Source of the DNA: DATNPH01 sp036703315
Lineage (GTDB): Bacteria > Cyanobacteriota > Cyanobacteriia > Cyanobacteriales > Coleofasciculaceae
NCBI GenBank assembly: GCA_036703315.1
Contig: DATNPH010000083.1
Coordinates: forward strand, 1 to 59,415
DNA: 59,415 nucleotides
Direction of reading: 5' to 3'
How positions within the stretch are numbered: position 1 is the stretch's first letter; each line of letters opens with the position of its first letter. Shown piece by piece: positions 50,028-58,298 of this stretch. Under the pieces are notes generated by a model, which saw nothing but the letters and a program-made list of their open reading frames with translations, was not told where the DNA came from and did not search any database. The position numbers were made by a program, and so were the translations under genes.

Positions 50028-51869
50028 TTAGGTGCCAGGAGCTAGACGAACACGGAAATACTGATGGTATAAATCGCAGCGAGGTGTCACTTCATTTCCT
50101 TGCAAATGTACCAGCCCCATACTGTGCAACTTAAATCCTTGCATTGACTCTAATTGCACGGGGCTGTCCGTAGTCACTACCTTCTTCAAGGCTGCCGCTA
50201 ACGGCGGACGCTGCTCCAAATTCCATAAGTGCCGCCGTAGATGGTCGCTATAGAGTCCAGCATCTGTGGGAGCCGTAGCTAAAAGTTCAGAAAGTGTTAG
50301 CTCTTGTCTCGCAATATGGTATAGTCCCAGCCTTACCAGATAGGGATGACCCCCAACCATTGCCATTAACTGCTCAACCTCTGTAGCCTCCCAAGCCAGT
50401 CCATGTCGCTGTGCCAGCTCTTGTACCTGCTCTGACTTAAATTCTGGTAACTCAATGGGTAGCCCGACATTAAAGGGTGACTGATTAATATCCATTGGTA
50501 TATAAGCTTCCGTCGAGTGAACCACTACCAACCGGAGTTTTTTCCAAATCTCCCGATTCTTTGCTTCCTCATGCCACGCTCGCAATAAACCAAAAAAATC
50601 AGCGGTGAGTTCGGGATATTGAAACACCCGATCGACTTCATCAAGACCTAAAGCCAGAGGACTGGTAACATTTGGCAATAAATACCGTTCAAAGTAAGAC
50701 TTACAGTTGACCTTGCTACCAAAAATCCCGTTCCAATAATCAGCTAGCCGATCAGGCAACTGTAGTTCTAGGGCAACGATCGCACAAAACCATCGTAAGA
50801 ACTGCTCCAAGTCGGTGAACACTTTGCTATCAGCCAATTGGAAGCTTAGCGGTACCGTTGCGTACCCCAAAGCAGTAGCTCGATGGAGAATCCTCGCCAT
50901 CAATGAAGTTTTGCCCATCTGCCTAGGTGCTTTAATCCGGATCAGGGAACCAGGTTTGGCGATCGCTTCGTAACATCGGTCATCAATGCCTGGTCGTTCC
51001 ACATAGAAGGCAGAAGCCAGTTCCACTTGACCCCTTGGTAACTCCGGTTCTGCTACAGGTTGGGGGGGATAATTTGGAGTAAGAGAATAGGGAGTTGGGA
51101 ATCGGATGTTTTCTACTACCCCTACTGTCGTGCGATTCGCTGGAGGATAGCTTTGCTTCATGTGACCTGATGCTAAGAAATGCAAGACAGCTTGCACAAT
51201 CATAGGAGTATCATCAGGCGATCGCCATTCGCGTTGTGGCATTCCCTGCAAATAACCGCGCAAGTCGTGGTTCAGCAAGCTGAGAGGACAGTTAATGCGA
51301 ACTTGGAAAATTGCTGGCTTGCCGTCTTGTCGAGTATCATGTAACGCCTTAGCCAGTCGTACCTCTTCTGTCACCATTTCGCTACCCGCTGTCAGGGTTG
51401 ACAACAACAGCAACAGGTAATCACAGTGGTTTAATTCAGCATAGATTTGCTGTAGTCCATGGGTTGCCATTCGCAGACTGCCACTGGCAATGAATACTTC
51501 GTACCCTTTTGTTTTTAAAGCACCATCTAACTGAGTTATGAGGCTTTTGTCTGAGTCAGAGCCATGATAGTAACTGAGCAAAATTCTGCGGCGATTTGTC
51601 TGCCTTGGAGTATCTCCACTGAATAAATCTGATCTGTATTTAGCGAATAGAGAAATCAATTCAGGGCGATGTGCGTAGCCTGAGTCTTCTGAACTGCTCA
51701 ACCCGAATGCCCTACATGTATTCTCAATGTGTTTTCTAACTGTATCTCTAGTGATATGTAATTCTGAAGCAATTTCTGCATCCTTTTTGCCCGCTAAAAC
51801 TCTGAGCCATACCTCTTTCTGTCGAGGAGTTAACCCTGCAAATGCCTTCGCAAACTCGACTTGATTCAT
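50028..51869 (-). CDS. HTH - TIR-like - AAA_35 STAND ATPase (class A)
   Basis: This 613-aa protein has a LuxR-type HTH (about 12-60; LTPRQKEVWLRVLAGKKDAE, ITRDTVRKHIENTCRAFGL) and a TIR-like domain (about 93-235; RILLSYYHGSDSDKSLI, YEVFIASGSLR, SEMVTEEVRLA with the likely catalytic Glu). The AAA_35 domain (about 285-610) has RIKAPRQMGKTSLMARI and LALGLDEVDRVFQYPE. TIR domains are known NAD+ hydrolases or signal-nucleotide makers in bacterial defence; whether this one is active is inference. It is a paralogue of the class A gene at 39366 with a different N-terminus and is followed by a class B remnant. A short Pro-rich linker (about 245-275) contains repeat-like sequence. Confidence 0.87.
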   Translation of the reverse strand: MNQVEFAKAFAGLTPRQKEVWLRVLAGKKDAEIASELHITRDTVRKHIENTCRAFGLSSSEDSGYAHRPELISLFAKYRSDLFSGDTPRQTNRRRILLSYYHGSDSDKSLITQLDGALKTKGYEVFIASGSLRMATHGLQQIYAELNHCDYLLLLLSTLTAGSEMVTEEVRLAKALHDTRQDGKPAIFQVRINCPLSLLNHDLRGYLQGMPQREWRSPDDTPMIVQAVLHFLASGHMKQSYPPANRTTVGVVENIRFPTPYSLTPNYPPQPVAEPELPRGQVELASAFYVERPGIDDRCYEAIAKPGSLIRIKAPRQMGKTSLMARILHRATALGYATVPLSFQLADSKVFTDLEQFLRWFCAIVALELQLPDRLADYWNGIFGSKVNCKSYFERYLLPNVTSPLALGLDEVDRVFQYPELTADFFGLLRAWHEEAKNREIWKKLRLVVVHSTEAYIPMDINQSPFNVGLPIELPEFKSEQVQELAQRHGLAWEATEVEQLMAMVGGHPYLVRLGLYHIARQELTLSELLATAPTDAGLYSDHLRRHLWNLEQRPPLAAALKKVVTTDSPVQLESMQGFKLHSMGLVHLQGNEVTPRCDLYHQYFRVRLAPGT

Positions 51870-52342
51870 ACTCTTTAACTTAGTGCATGGGGTGTCTTGC
51901 GCCTACTCCCTACTCCCCATTTTCAAGATATGTCACTTACTGTTATTCATAATCTATAGATTGATACAGCAGTTCGTTCGTGTAAGCACTTTCACAGGTG
52001 TGTAGTGGTCGAGGCTAAATTCCTCCCTTGTGAGTCTTTGCTACACAGTTTACCTAGGCGATTGCAGCACTTGCAATAGTGGTAACATTCAGCAGTATTT
52101 TATAGCTTGCTGCTAACGAAAATAAGCTTTTTATAACCTTAAAAGAACTGTAGCTATTAGAAAAAAAGTCGTTTTAGTTGACCTTTATGCACCGTATGCT
52201 ATGCCACTAATCTCCAAGACATTACTTGGTTCTTGGAATCTATAGAAAAACACCTGAGACTCAGCAGCGTAATTAACACGCTCTATCGTTAATCTACTCA
52301 GTTTTACTTTGTTCCATCAACTCATCAACAGGAGTGCGACTT
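51870..52342. other. Divergent intergenic region
   Basis: 473 bp between the TIR gene and the GRDP-like gene. It holds the right copy of the inverted repeat (51902-51926). No gene or RNA can be supported. Confidence 0.45.
51902..51926. repeat. Right copy of the inverted repeat flanking the TIR cassette
   Basis: CCTACTCCCTACTCCCCATT followed by TTCAA, inverted relative to 49339-49364. The core is a GGGAGTA heptamer on the other strand. Confidence 0.6.
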
Positions 52343-52906
52343 ATGTTATTTTTCAAGGAAAGTTTGTCTGCTCAAGCCTTAGCTTGCATGGAAAAATTAA
52401 AAGCACTTGATCTATCACTCATTGCTGCTTACCTGATGAACTCCCAAAACAGGTATGGGTGGACTAGACAACAAGCGTATCGTGCAATTGGACGCTACAA
52501 GACATTCTTGTTCATCACTTACCTATATCCTCAAATCTTTCTTGTACCTACACAGGAAATTGATCAGGTCTGGCACTGTCACATTCTGCATACGCGCAAG
52601 TACCGTCAGGATTGTAAAAGGCTGTTTGGTTGTTTTATTGATCATGAACCCAACTCTCAGCTTAGAGATGAGGCTAATCAGCAAAACACGGATGTAGCAT
52701 TTGCTCAAACTCAAGCTCTTTTGGTACTGTTTAATGGTTACTTTCAGGTGGAGATGTCAGTAGAACTTGAGGTATATCAATCTATCGAGATTGGGTTGGC
52801 AGAGTATCAGCTTCAACAAAGTCGTGATGATGACAATGTGAATTTATACCTCTATCAGAGTGCCTGTGGTAGACCTAAAAGCTTGGCGAATTCTGGGAAA
52901 AATTAG
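52343..52906 (+). CDS. Glycine-rich-domain-protein-like (GRDP-like) protein
   Basis: This 187-aa protein has the GRDP-like core: ALDLSLIAAYLMNSQNRYGW, YPQIFLVPTQEIDQVWHCHI and LHTRKYRQDCKRLFGCFIDH. The H/D-rich motif D-x-x-W-H-x-H may bind metal, but no activity is established. ATG 52343 is preferred to GTG 52334 because CAGGAG then lies 8 nt upstream. The C-terminal 60 residues are variable and acidic. It is the last plus-strand gene of the island. Confidence 0.85.
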   Translation: MLFFKESLSAQALACMEKLKALDLSLIAAYLMNSQNRYGWTRQQAYRAIGRYKTFLFITYLYPQIFLVPTQEIDQVWHCHILHTRKYRQDCKRLFGCFIDHEPNSQLRDEANQQNTDVAFAQTQALLVLFNGYFQVEMSVELEVYQSIEIGLAEYQLQQSRDDDNVNLYLYQSACGRPKSLANSGKN

Positions 52907-52979
52907 GAAAGAGCGTATGTAAAAAAGCCAGTTCTAGGGTTATCTTTGTTTTGTCCTTACTCTTTAATTCCTAACAAAA

Positions 52980-53621
52980 TTATTCATGAACTGAGCCATC
53001 TGGCATAGTTGCTCCTCCCAAATTAGCATTGCTGAGATCGGCACCATTAAGATTAGCGCCACTGAGGTTCGCACCACTAAGGTTAGCTCCGATCAATCTA
53101 GCTCCACTGAGGTCAGCTCTGATCAGGTCAGCTTCACGGAGATCAGCACTAGTGAGGTCAGCACCACTAAGATTAGCCCTGATCAGACTAGCTTTGCACA
53201 AGTTAGCTCCCATAAGGTCAGCCTTGCTGAGGTTAACTCCAATGCAGTCAGCCTCCTTAATATCTGCTTTAATAAGATTTGCTTCGGCGAGATTAGCTTC
53301 ACTAAGGTCAGCCCCACTTGTATTAGCCTCACTGAGGTCAGCCCCACTGAGGTCAGACTTGATAAGTTTAGCTTTGCGGAGAGTACTCTTACTGAGGTCA
53401 GCATCACTCAGGTCAGCAGAGCTAAAGTCAGCCTTAATAAGGTTACTTCCTTGAAAGTCAGCCTGATTGAGGTCAGTACTGCTAAAGTCATACCCCCGCA
53501 GATCACTCCCACTAAAGTTAGCGCCGCTGAAGTCAGGTCTTACTTGAGGATTGTCTTCCCGCCACCGATTCCAAAGGATTACATCTTTCATGAATAAGGT
53601 GAGCTGTTTTTGATTTGCCAT
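52980..53621 (-). CDS. Pentapeptide-repeat protein
   Basis: This 213-aa protein starts MANQKQLTLFMKDVILWNRW, followed by about 30 pentapeptides from residue 30 onwards (GANFSGSDLRGYDFSSTDL, KADLMGANLCKASLIRANL). It ends GGATMPDGSVHE, a common end in this family. It would form a beta-helix. The antisense frame 53029-53454 is a by-product of the repeat. A copy of the 14-nt motif of the AAA_35 leader lies 166 bp upstream. No function can be named. Confidence 0.92.
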   Translation of the reverse strand: MANQKQLTLFMKDVILWNRWREDNPQVRPDFSGANFSGSDLRGYDFSSTDLNQADFQGSNLIKADFSSADLSDADLSKSTLRKAKLIKSDLSGADLSEANTSGADLSEANLAEANLIKADIKEADCIGVNLSKADLMGANLCKASLIRANLSGADLTSADLREADLIRADLSGARLIGANLSGANLSGANLNGADLSNANLGGATMPDGSVHE

Positions 53622-53973
53622 AGGGATAGCTCCTTCTAAAAGGAGAATATTAGATTCTTTTGGATGTGCCTTGAGACAAACAACGGTAGTAGTTCTGAGT
53701 AAGGTATTTCACTACTTATTGCTTACCTCTTAGATGACCCACACTTAAATTACTAGGCATGCTCATCAGTTTTTATCTACTCAGAGAGAGGAATTTCCCT
53801 GAAATCGGTTTGAGAGATAGTTGCGTTTTGGGGTTGTAGCTTGATGGCGTAGCTATGGCGAATGCAATAAATCTCAGTCAATCAAAGGCTGAAGTATGAA
53901 GTATGAAATTACCCTACCCATGAAGGGCGGAGGTCGGGTTGTACAAGGGATCCGATATGGGGCTTAACATCCT

Positions 53974-54008
53974 CCCCCTTTAAATCGGAGTACCGATTAT
54001 AAAGGGGG
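53974..54008. repeat. Hairpin repeat CCCCCTTT...AAAGGGGG
   Basis: Near-perfect inverted repeat (one bulge, loop AGTAC), typical of intergenic cyanobacterial repeat families. Confidence 0.75.
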
Positions 54009-54154
54009 ATTCCCAAACTTCACAATTTGGGTTTCTGCTTCTTTCCCGTTCGGGTTTCTCGCAACTGCTCTAAGCGCTCATGCTTATCAGGTCTTACGGA
54101 AGCTCCATAGACTTGGGGTAACAGTAACTTGCTGCAAGATCTGAATTGAACCCA

Positions 54155-54172
54155 CCTTCCGCATTCGGAAGG
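54155..54172 (-). terminator. Hairpin after the 678-aa gene
   Basis: CCTTCCG-CATT-CGGAAGG, 7-bp perfect stem with a 4-nt loop, 35 bases downstream of the stop codon of the minus-strand gene. Confidence 0.6.
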
Positions 54173-54207
54173 GTCATGATGTTATTAAAATATTTGGCAA
54201 CTACTGG

Positions 54208-56244
54208 TTATTGAATCTCTGTGCTGGTTTGTATTGGGCTAGGAGATGGGGGTGGCTCTAAGCTGCTTTGCCAAGACCGAATTTGTTGTTGAGCCGCTTC
54301 ATAAGCCTCAGTACCGGAAGGAATCATGTTAGCGATCGCGATCGCTTCCGTAAGATCGTAAGAGGAGCGATCTTGTGCCATCGCTAAAATTTGATCACTC
54401 CAGCGATTCATCACCACTCTCGCCTCCCCTCGAGATTTCGACCCGCTTGGGACTTCCCTAGCTATACGAATTGCGGCTGATAGCGCATCCGCTGTTCCAG
54501 CATTAGCCATTTGGTAAGCAGACTGTAAACGCTCTTCACCCCTAATGTCCATCTGCCAGCCGCTGATCTCATTCTGCGCTTCTTTGTAAAGTGCCCTTCC
54601 AGACTTAATCTGTTCAGCGGCATTAATGGCAGCAGGAAGATTACCCGAACTGGCTAGAGCGCGTGCTTGGTCGAGGTAAGGCTGGTCTTGCTGGCGCTGG
54701 ATGGTATCAGTCCACTCTCCAACTTTCGCTTGTGCTTGCTTGTAAAGGGCACGACCTGGGGCAATGCGGCTAGCTTCTTGAATCGCTTCTTGTAAAGCAG
54801 GAAGCCCACCAAAACTAGCAAGTTGACTTGCACGGTCAAGATACGGCTGGTCTTCTATTGTCTCCGCTTGACGAGTCCATTTTCTAATTTCAGTACGGGC
54901 TTCTTGATAGCGGGGGTTGCCACTGGGTATTTGCTGGGCTTCGGCAATTGCCGTCTTTAAGTCAGCAACGAGACCCGAATTGGCAAATGTCCGCGCTCGC
55001 TCTAAGCGAGTAACGTCTTCAGTTTCTCGCTGCCAACGCGTCACTAATTGCTGGGCTTTCTCATAGAGAGGACGATCAGCTCCCACTTTTTGGGCGGACG
55101 CGATCGCTCTTTCCAAATCCAAACTTGTTCCTGCTACAGCCATCTCAATCGCCTGTGCCAGGTTAATCAAGTCGGCTTTCACCTCCGGTAGTTTGACGCT
55201 ATCGGGGATTTTATTGGCAATTTCGAGCATCCCTTGCCAGTTGCGTTGCTCAAGCCGATACTCTGCCAGTTTAACCAGCTTCTTGCCAGACTCAGCAATC
55301 AATTTCTGAGCCTCTGTATAGGCATAACTGGCGCGAGGGACTTTTTGTGCCTCTTTAATCGCTGCCACGATATCGTCTACGCTGTCGCTTTTACTCAGAT
55401 CACGCGCTTTATCGAGCTGAGCACTAGCTTGCCGTGCCACCTGAATCAGTTTAGTGATTTGGTCGTACTTGGTGGTTGCCCAGTACTTGTTTTCCACATT
55501 GGTCAGTTGGACAGCCTCTCTGAACGCCAGAGTCCAGTTTGACTTCCTCAGTTCCTGCTCGACTTTATCCGCGATCGCTTGTGCCTTCGACCAGATTCTC
55601 TGCCAACGATCAATCTGCTTATCTACCAACTTGGCGGCAGCGACCTTAGAGGGAATTGCTTGAGCGATCTTGATCGCTTCACCCATCTGCCCAGCCTGAA
55701 ATTTTTCTTCACCAATTTTCAAGATATCGAGTGACCACTGCTCGATACTACGGTTAATTTCTGGGCGCAGAGGGTGATCCGATGGCAAGTCCTCAACCAA
55801 CGAGATCGCCTTTAGTAAGTTATCCGCTGTCTGCTTGTTTGCCGCCAATTGCGCACAATAAAGACGCAACGATGCTGAAGCCGTCGGCCAATATGTCGCA
55901 GGACAATTCGGAACAGCGGGCAGCTTTAATAACAGTGCTACCGCTGTAAATCCCACTCCACTGGAAATTAGTACGATTAAAATTGCCCAGAACCGCAATC
56001 CAAAGTTAAGCCGACGCTTGTGCTCCAGACCTCCTATTGAGGAAGAAGGAACCTCGGATGTCACCACCTCTGGAGGAACCCTATGCCCAGAAGGCGACCG
56101 TTGAGATGGAGCACCTAAGGCAGGATTAACCAAAGGAAGCTCTGCATCAGAGGCTCTTCTCGTGCGTTTCGATCCCTTAAACTGATTTGGCTGCGCAGAA
56201 TTCGATGCAGGCCAACTGTCGGGAATTTCTCGATTTCTAGTCAT
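54208..56244 (-). CDS. Membrane-anchored helical-repeat protein of unknown function
   Basis: This 678-aa protein has a polar, Pro/Ser-rich cytoplasmic N-terminus (1-80) and one membrane segment (FWAILIVLISSGVGFTAVAL, about 87-108). About 550 residues of repeated helical units follow, e.g. LQEAIQEASRIAPGRALYKQ and AINAAEQIKSGRALYKEAQ, which share the pattern A-I-x-x-A-x-x-I-x-x-G. The C-terminus is Pro/Ser-rich. The large domain probably lies in the periplasm and may bind a partner or cell-wall component. I do not recognise a functional family; similar genes are sometimes labelled chromosome-segregation ATPase, but no ATPase motif is present. Confidence 0.8.
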   Translation of the reverse strand: MTRNREIPDSWPASNSAQPNQFKGSKRTRRASDAELPLVNPALGAPSQRSPSGHRVPPEVVTSEVPSSSIGGLEHKRRLNFGLRFWAILIVLISSGVGFTAVALLLKLPAVPNCPATYWPTASASLRLYCAQLAANKQTADNLLKAISLVEDLPSDHPLRPEINRSIEQWSLDILKIGEEKFQAGQMGEAIKIAQAIPSKVAAAKLVDKQIDRWQRIWSKAQAIADKVEQELRKSNWTLAFREAVQLTNVENKYWATTKYDQITKLIQVARQASAQLDKARDLSKSDSVDDIVAAIKEAQKVPRASYAYTEAQKLIAESGKKLVKLAEYRLEQRNWQGMLEIANKIPDSVKLPEVKADLINLAQAIEMAVAGTSLDLERAIASAQKVGADRPLYEKAQQLVTRWQRETEDVTRLERARTFANSGLVADLKTAIAEAQQIPSGNPRYQEARTEIRKWTRQAETIEDQPYLDRASQLASFGGLPALQEAIQEASRIAPGRALYKQAQAKVGEWTDTIQRQQDQPYLDQARALASSGNLPAAINAAEQIKSGRALYKEAQNEISGWQMDIRGEERLQSAYQMANAGTADALSAAIRIAREVPSGSKSRGEARVVMNRWSDQILAMAQDRSSYDLTEAIAIANMIPSGTEAYEAAQQQIRSWQSSLEPPPSPSPIQTSTEIQ

Positions 56245-56744
56245 AACTCACACCACCACACGCTATGCCTGACCCACCGTGCTTTATAGCATCCTCAGTA
56301 GTTGCAATCCTACCCCCCCTCGCTACAAAAAGCTACAGTCTCTTAGCAGTTAACAGTTCCCAGTAAGCCGTTAATGGATTGTAACCACCACCCATGTATG
56401 GTTACCCAGATTGGGATAGGGGATTTAACTCCCAATCTGGTCATTGACGTTTGATCACTGAACACGCTTAAAGGTGTTGTAATGTACTGACTACTGGGAA
56501 GCACACTTTCCTGCTCCTAGTGTTAGACCTTGTCGCTCCCCACAGTTTGGTTGCACCAAGCTCCACAAAACTATGTTTATTTTGTAGAGACTGAGTTTTA
56601 GGGGAGATGCTCTTGCAGGATAGCGCATCTTGGCACGGGCGAAATCCGGACTCGCCACTAACGAGAGCCAGTACAAGTTACTTGACTTCACGCTGCTCGC
56701 CTCAAAAATCTAGGTAACGACAAGGCTTCTAGCGATCGTGGTTA
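56245..56744. other. 500-bp intergenic region
   Basis: It contains a 10-bp perfect hairpin (56406-56440). The small open frame at 56491-56691 lacks support. It holds the promoter of the 678-aa gene. Confidence 0.5.
56406..56440. repeat. 10-bp perfect inverted repeat
   Basis: CCAGATTGGG and CCCAATCTGG with a 15-nt loop, between hslO and the 678-aa gene. It could end the hslO transcript, though it is 305 bp away. Confidence 0.5.
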
Positions 56745-57644
56745 TCAAACAGACTCAGCTCGCAGATCTTCAATTAACTGAGCCAATTCATCAGAACTAG
56801 CTTGGTAAACTTCCCCGCAGAAATGGCAAGTAGCTTCTGCTCCTTTGTCTTTTTCAATCATATCCTGAAGTTCTGCTTCCCCAAGCATCTTCAAAGCCCC
56901 CAAAACCCTGTCGAAAGAGCAACCACAGTGAAAACTAACCATCTGGACTTCTGGAAGAATGACCAAACCCATATCGCCTAAGAGTTGCTCAAAAATCTCT
57001 GGCAATGTCTTGCCTGCTTGCAATAGAGGTGTAAATCCCGACAGCTTGGCGACTCGAGATTCCAAAGTCTTCACTAGAGCTTCGTCTCTAGCGGCTTTGG
57101 GCATAACTTGTATCAATATCCCCCCAGATGCTGTAACACCTTCTGCTCCCACAAACACACCAACGACTAAAGCTGATGGCGTTTGTTCGGAAGTGACTAG
57201 ATAGTGAGCAATGTCATCGCCAATTTCACCGGATACAAGCTCAACCGTACTGGAATAGGGGTAGCCATATCCAACATCCCGGACAACATAGAGATAGCCA
57301 TCGTGACCCACTGCACCACCGACATCGAGTTTGCCTCGCTCATTCGGAGGCAGTTCGACACTAGGATTGTCAACATAACCCCGTACAGTTCCGTCTAATC
57401 CGGCATCGACGAGAATTCCATCCAGAGGACCGTTGCCCTTGACGCGAATGTTGACCCTCGACCCTTCTCGCTTCATATTAGAGGCTAGCAACAGCCCCGC
57501 AGACATAGTACGACCCAGTGCAGCTGTCGCCACATAGGAGAGCTTGTGACGCCGTCGGGCTTCTTCAGTGAGGCGTGTTGTGATGACGCCGACGGCTCGA
57601 ATGCCACCCTCCGCCGCTGTGGCGCGAATTAACTGATCAGCCAT
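56745..57644 (-). CDS. hslO: Redox-regulated chaperone Hsp33
   Basis: This 299-aa holdase chaperone is activated by oxidation. The N-terminal domain starts MADQLIRATAAEGGIRAVGV. The C-terminal zinc-binding redox switch has FHCGCSFDRV and ATCHFCGEVYQ (the CxC and CxxC motifs). Length is normal (about 290-300). It stands alone on the minus strand, next to the broken caspase/CHAT genes. It fits the oxidative-stress genes earlier in the window. Confidence 0.96.
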   Translation of the reverse strand: MADQLIRATAAEGGIRAVGVITTRLTEEARRRHKLSYVATAALGRTMSAGLLLASNMKREGSRVNIRVKGNGPLDGILVDAGLDGTVRGYVDNPSVELPPNERGKLDVGGAVGHDGYLYVVRDVGYGYPYSSTVELVSGEIGDDIAHYLVTSEQTPSALVVGVFVGAEGVTASGGILIQVMPKAARDEALVKTLESRVAKLSGFTPLLQAGKTLPEIFEQLLGDMGLVILPEVQMVSFHCGCSFDRVLGALKMLGEAELQDMIEKDKGAEATCHFCGEVYQASSDELAQLIEDLRAESV

Positions 57645-57776
57645 GAAAAATCCTTACACTTCTTAACAGACTCTATTTTTATTTTAGGTCTGGTAGCTGG
57701 AGTGAGTGGCGATCTGGATCTTCGAGTTGAGCGTTTTGAAAGTTTGGCTGTTTTAAAACGCGATCGCTACGAAAGC

Positions 57777-57811
57777 GAGACCCCCTGCTTCTCTAAGAAG
57801 TCGGGTATCTG
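57777..57811. repeat. Intergenic palindromic repeat
   Basis: GAGACCCCCTGCTTCTCTAA followed by GAAGTCGGGTATCT. This is a known type of cyanobacterial repeat with arms around CTTCT/AGAAG. Confidence 0.7.
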
Positions 57812-57863
57812 AACCTCTGAATTAGCTGTTTAATATTACAGTTGTTAGTACAAATTACTAACT

Positions 57864-58284
57864 GCTCGATCCAGATCCAATTATTGTTAGTTCAAGTAGG
57901 AGTTATAGCGGATTAAACGGTACTTTCGTTCTAATTGACAGTAACCTACCTTCTACTCAAAGCGGTGTTGTAAACGACATCATGGGACACACCTTGTTCT
58001 TGTTGATGTCAGCTGTGCAAAGTGAGAATTTCACGGCGGTTTTAGATAGCTGCTACTCTGGTGCTGCTAATAGAAATTATCGTGTTCGTGCGCGAGATAA
58101 TAAAGGTAAATACGTACAGATTTCTCCTCTTGAAAAATCGTACCAAGAGCAGTGGTTATCACGGCTGAAGCTTTCTCGTGAAGACTTTGTCAAGGGGTAT
58201 CGCGCGGGTGTGGCTAAAGGCGTTGTATTGACATCGACAGACCCCAATCAAGAGGCGGGCAACTGGGACAGAAACGCTTACTGA
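57864..58284 (+). pseudogene. Truncated caspase-family (peptidase C14) gene
   Basis: The open frame from about 57864 reads LNGTFVLIDSNLPSTQSGVV, NDIMGHTLFLLMSAVQSENF and TAVLDSCYSGAANRNYRVRA, the p20 part of cyanobacterial caspase-like proteases including the catalytic Cys in DSCYSG. The N-terminus with the catalytic His (normally HYSGHG) is missing, because a stop codon precedes the fragment. It ends at 58284, a frame change from the CHAT part. The first ATG in frame is at 57982. It is therefore inactive as a protease. Confidence 0.8.
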
Positions 58285-58298
58285 TTGTTGGCGACGGT

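Larger units (their letters stand above)
53622..54207. other. 586-bp intergenic region with hairpin repeats
   Basis: It contains the motif AGAGGAATTTCCCT (53787-53800), a large hairpin with arms CCCCCTTTAAATCGG/CCGATTATAAAGGGGG (53974-54008) and the terminator at 54155. No gene is supported. Confidence 0.5.

Noticed and set aside
53029..53454. 141-aa open frame antisense to the pentapeptide gene
   Set aside because: The frame follows the regular pentapeptide codons on the opposite strand (repeating LRSAPLRLA pattern). There is no start signal; it is a by-product of the repeat.
33857..53621. Island interpreted as a prophage or integrative element
   Set aside because: There is no integrase, transposase, phage structural gene, tRNA or attachment-site duplication.
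54208..56244. 678-aa protein called a chromosome segregation ATPase
   Set aside because: No Walker motifs or SMC-type hinge; only a membrane anchor and helical repeats are visible.
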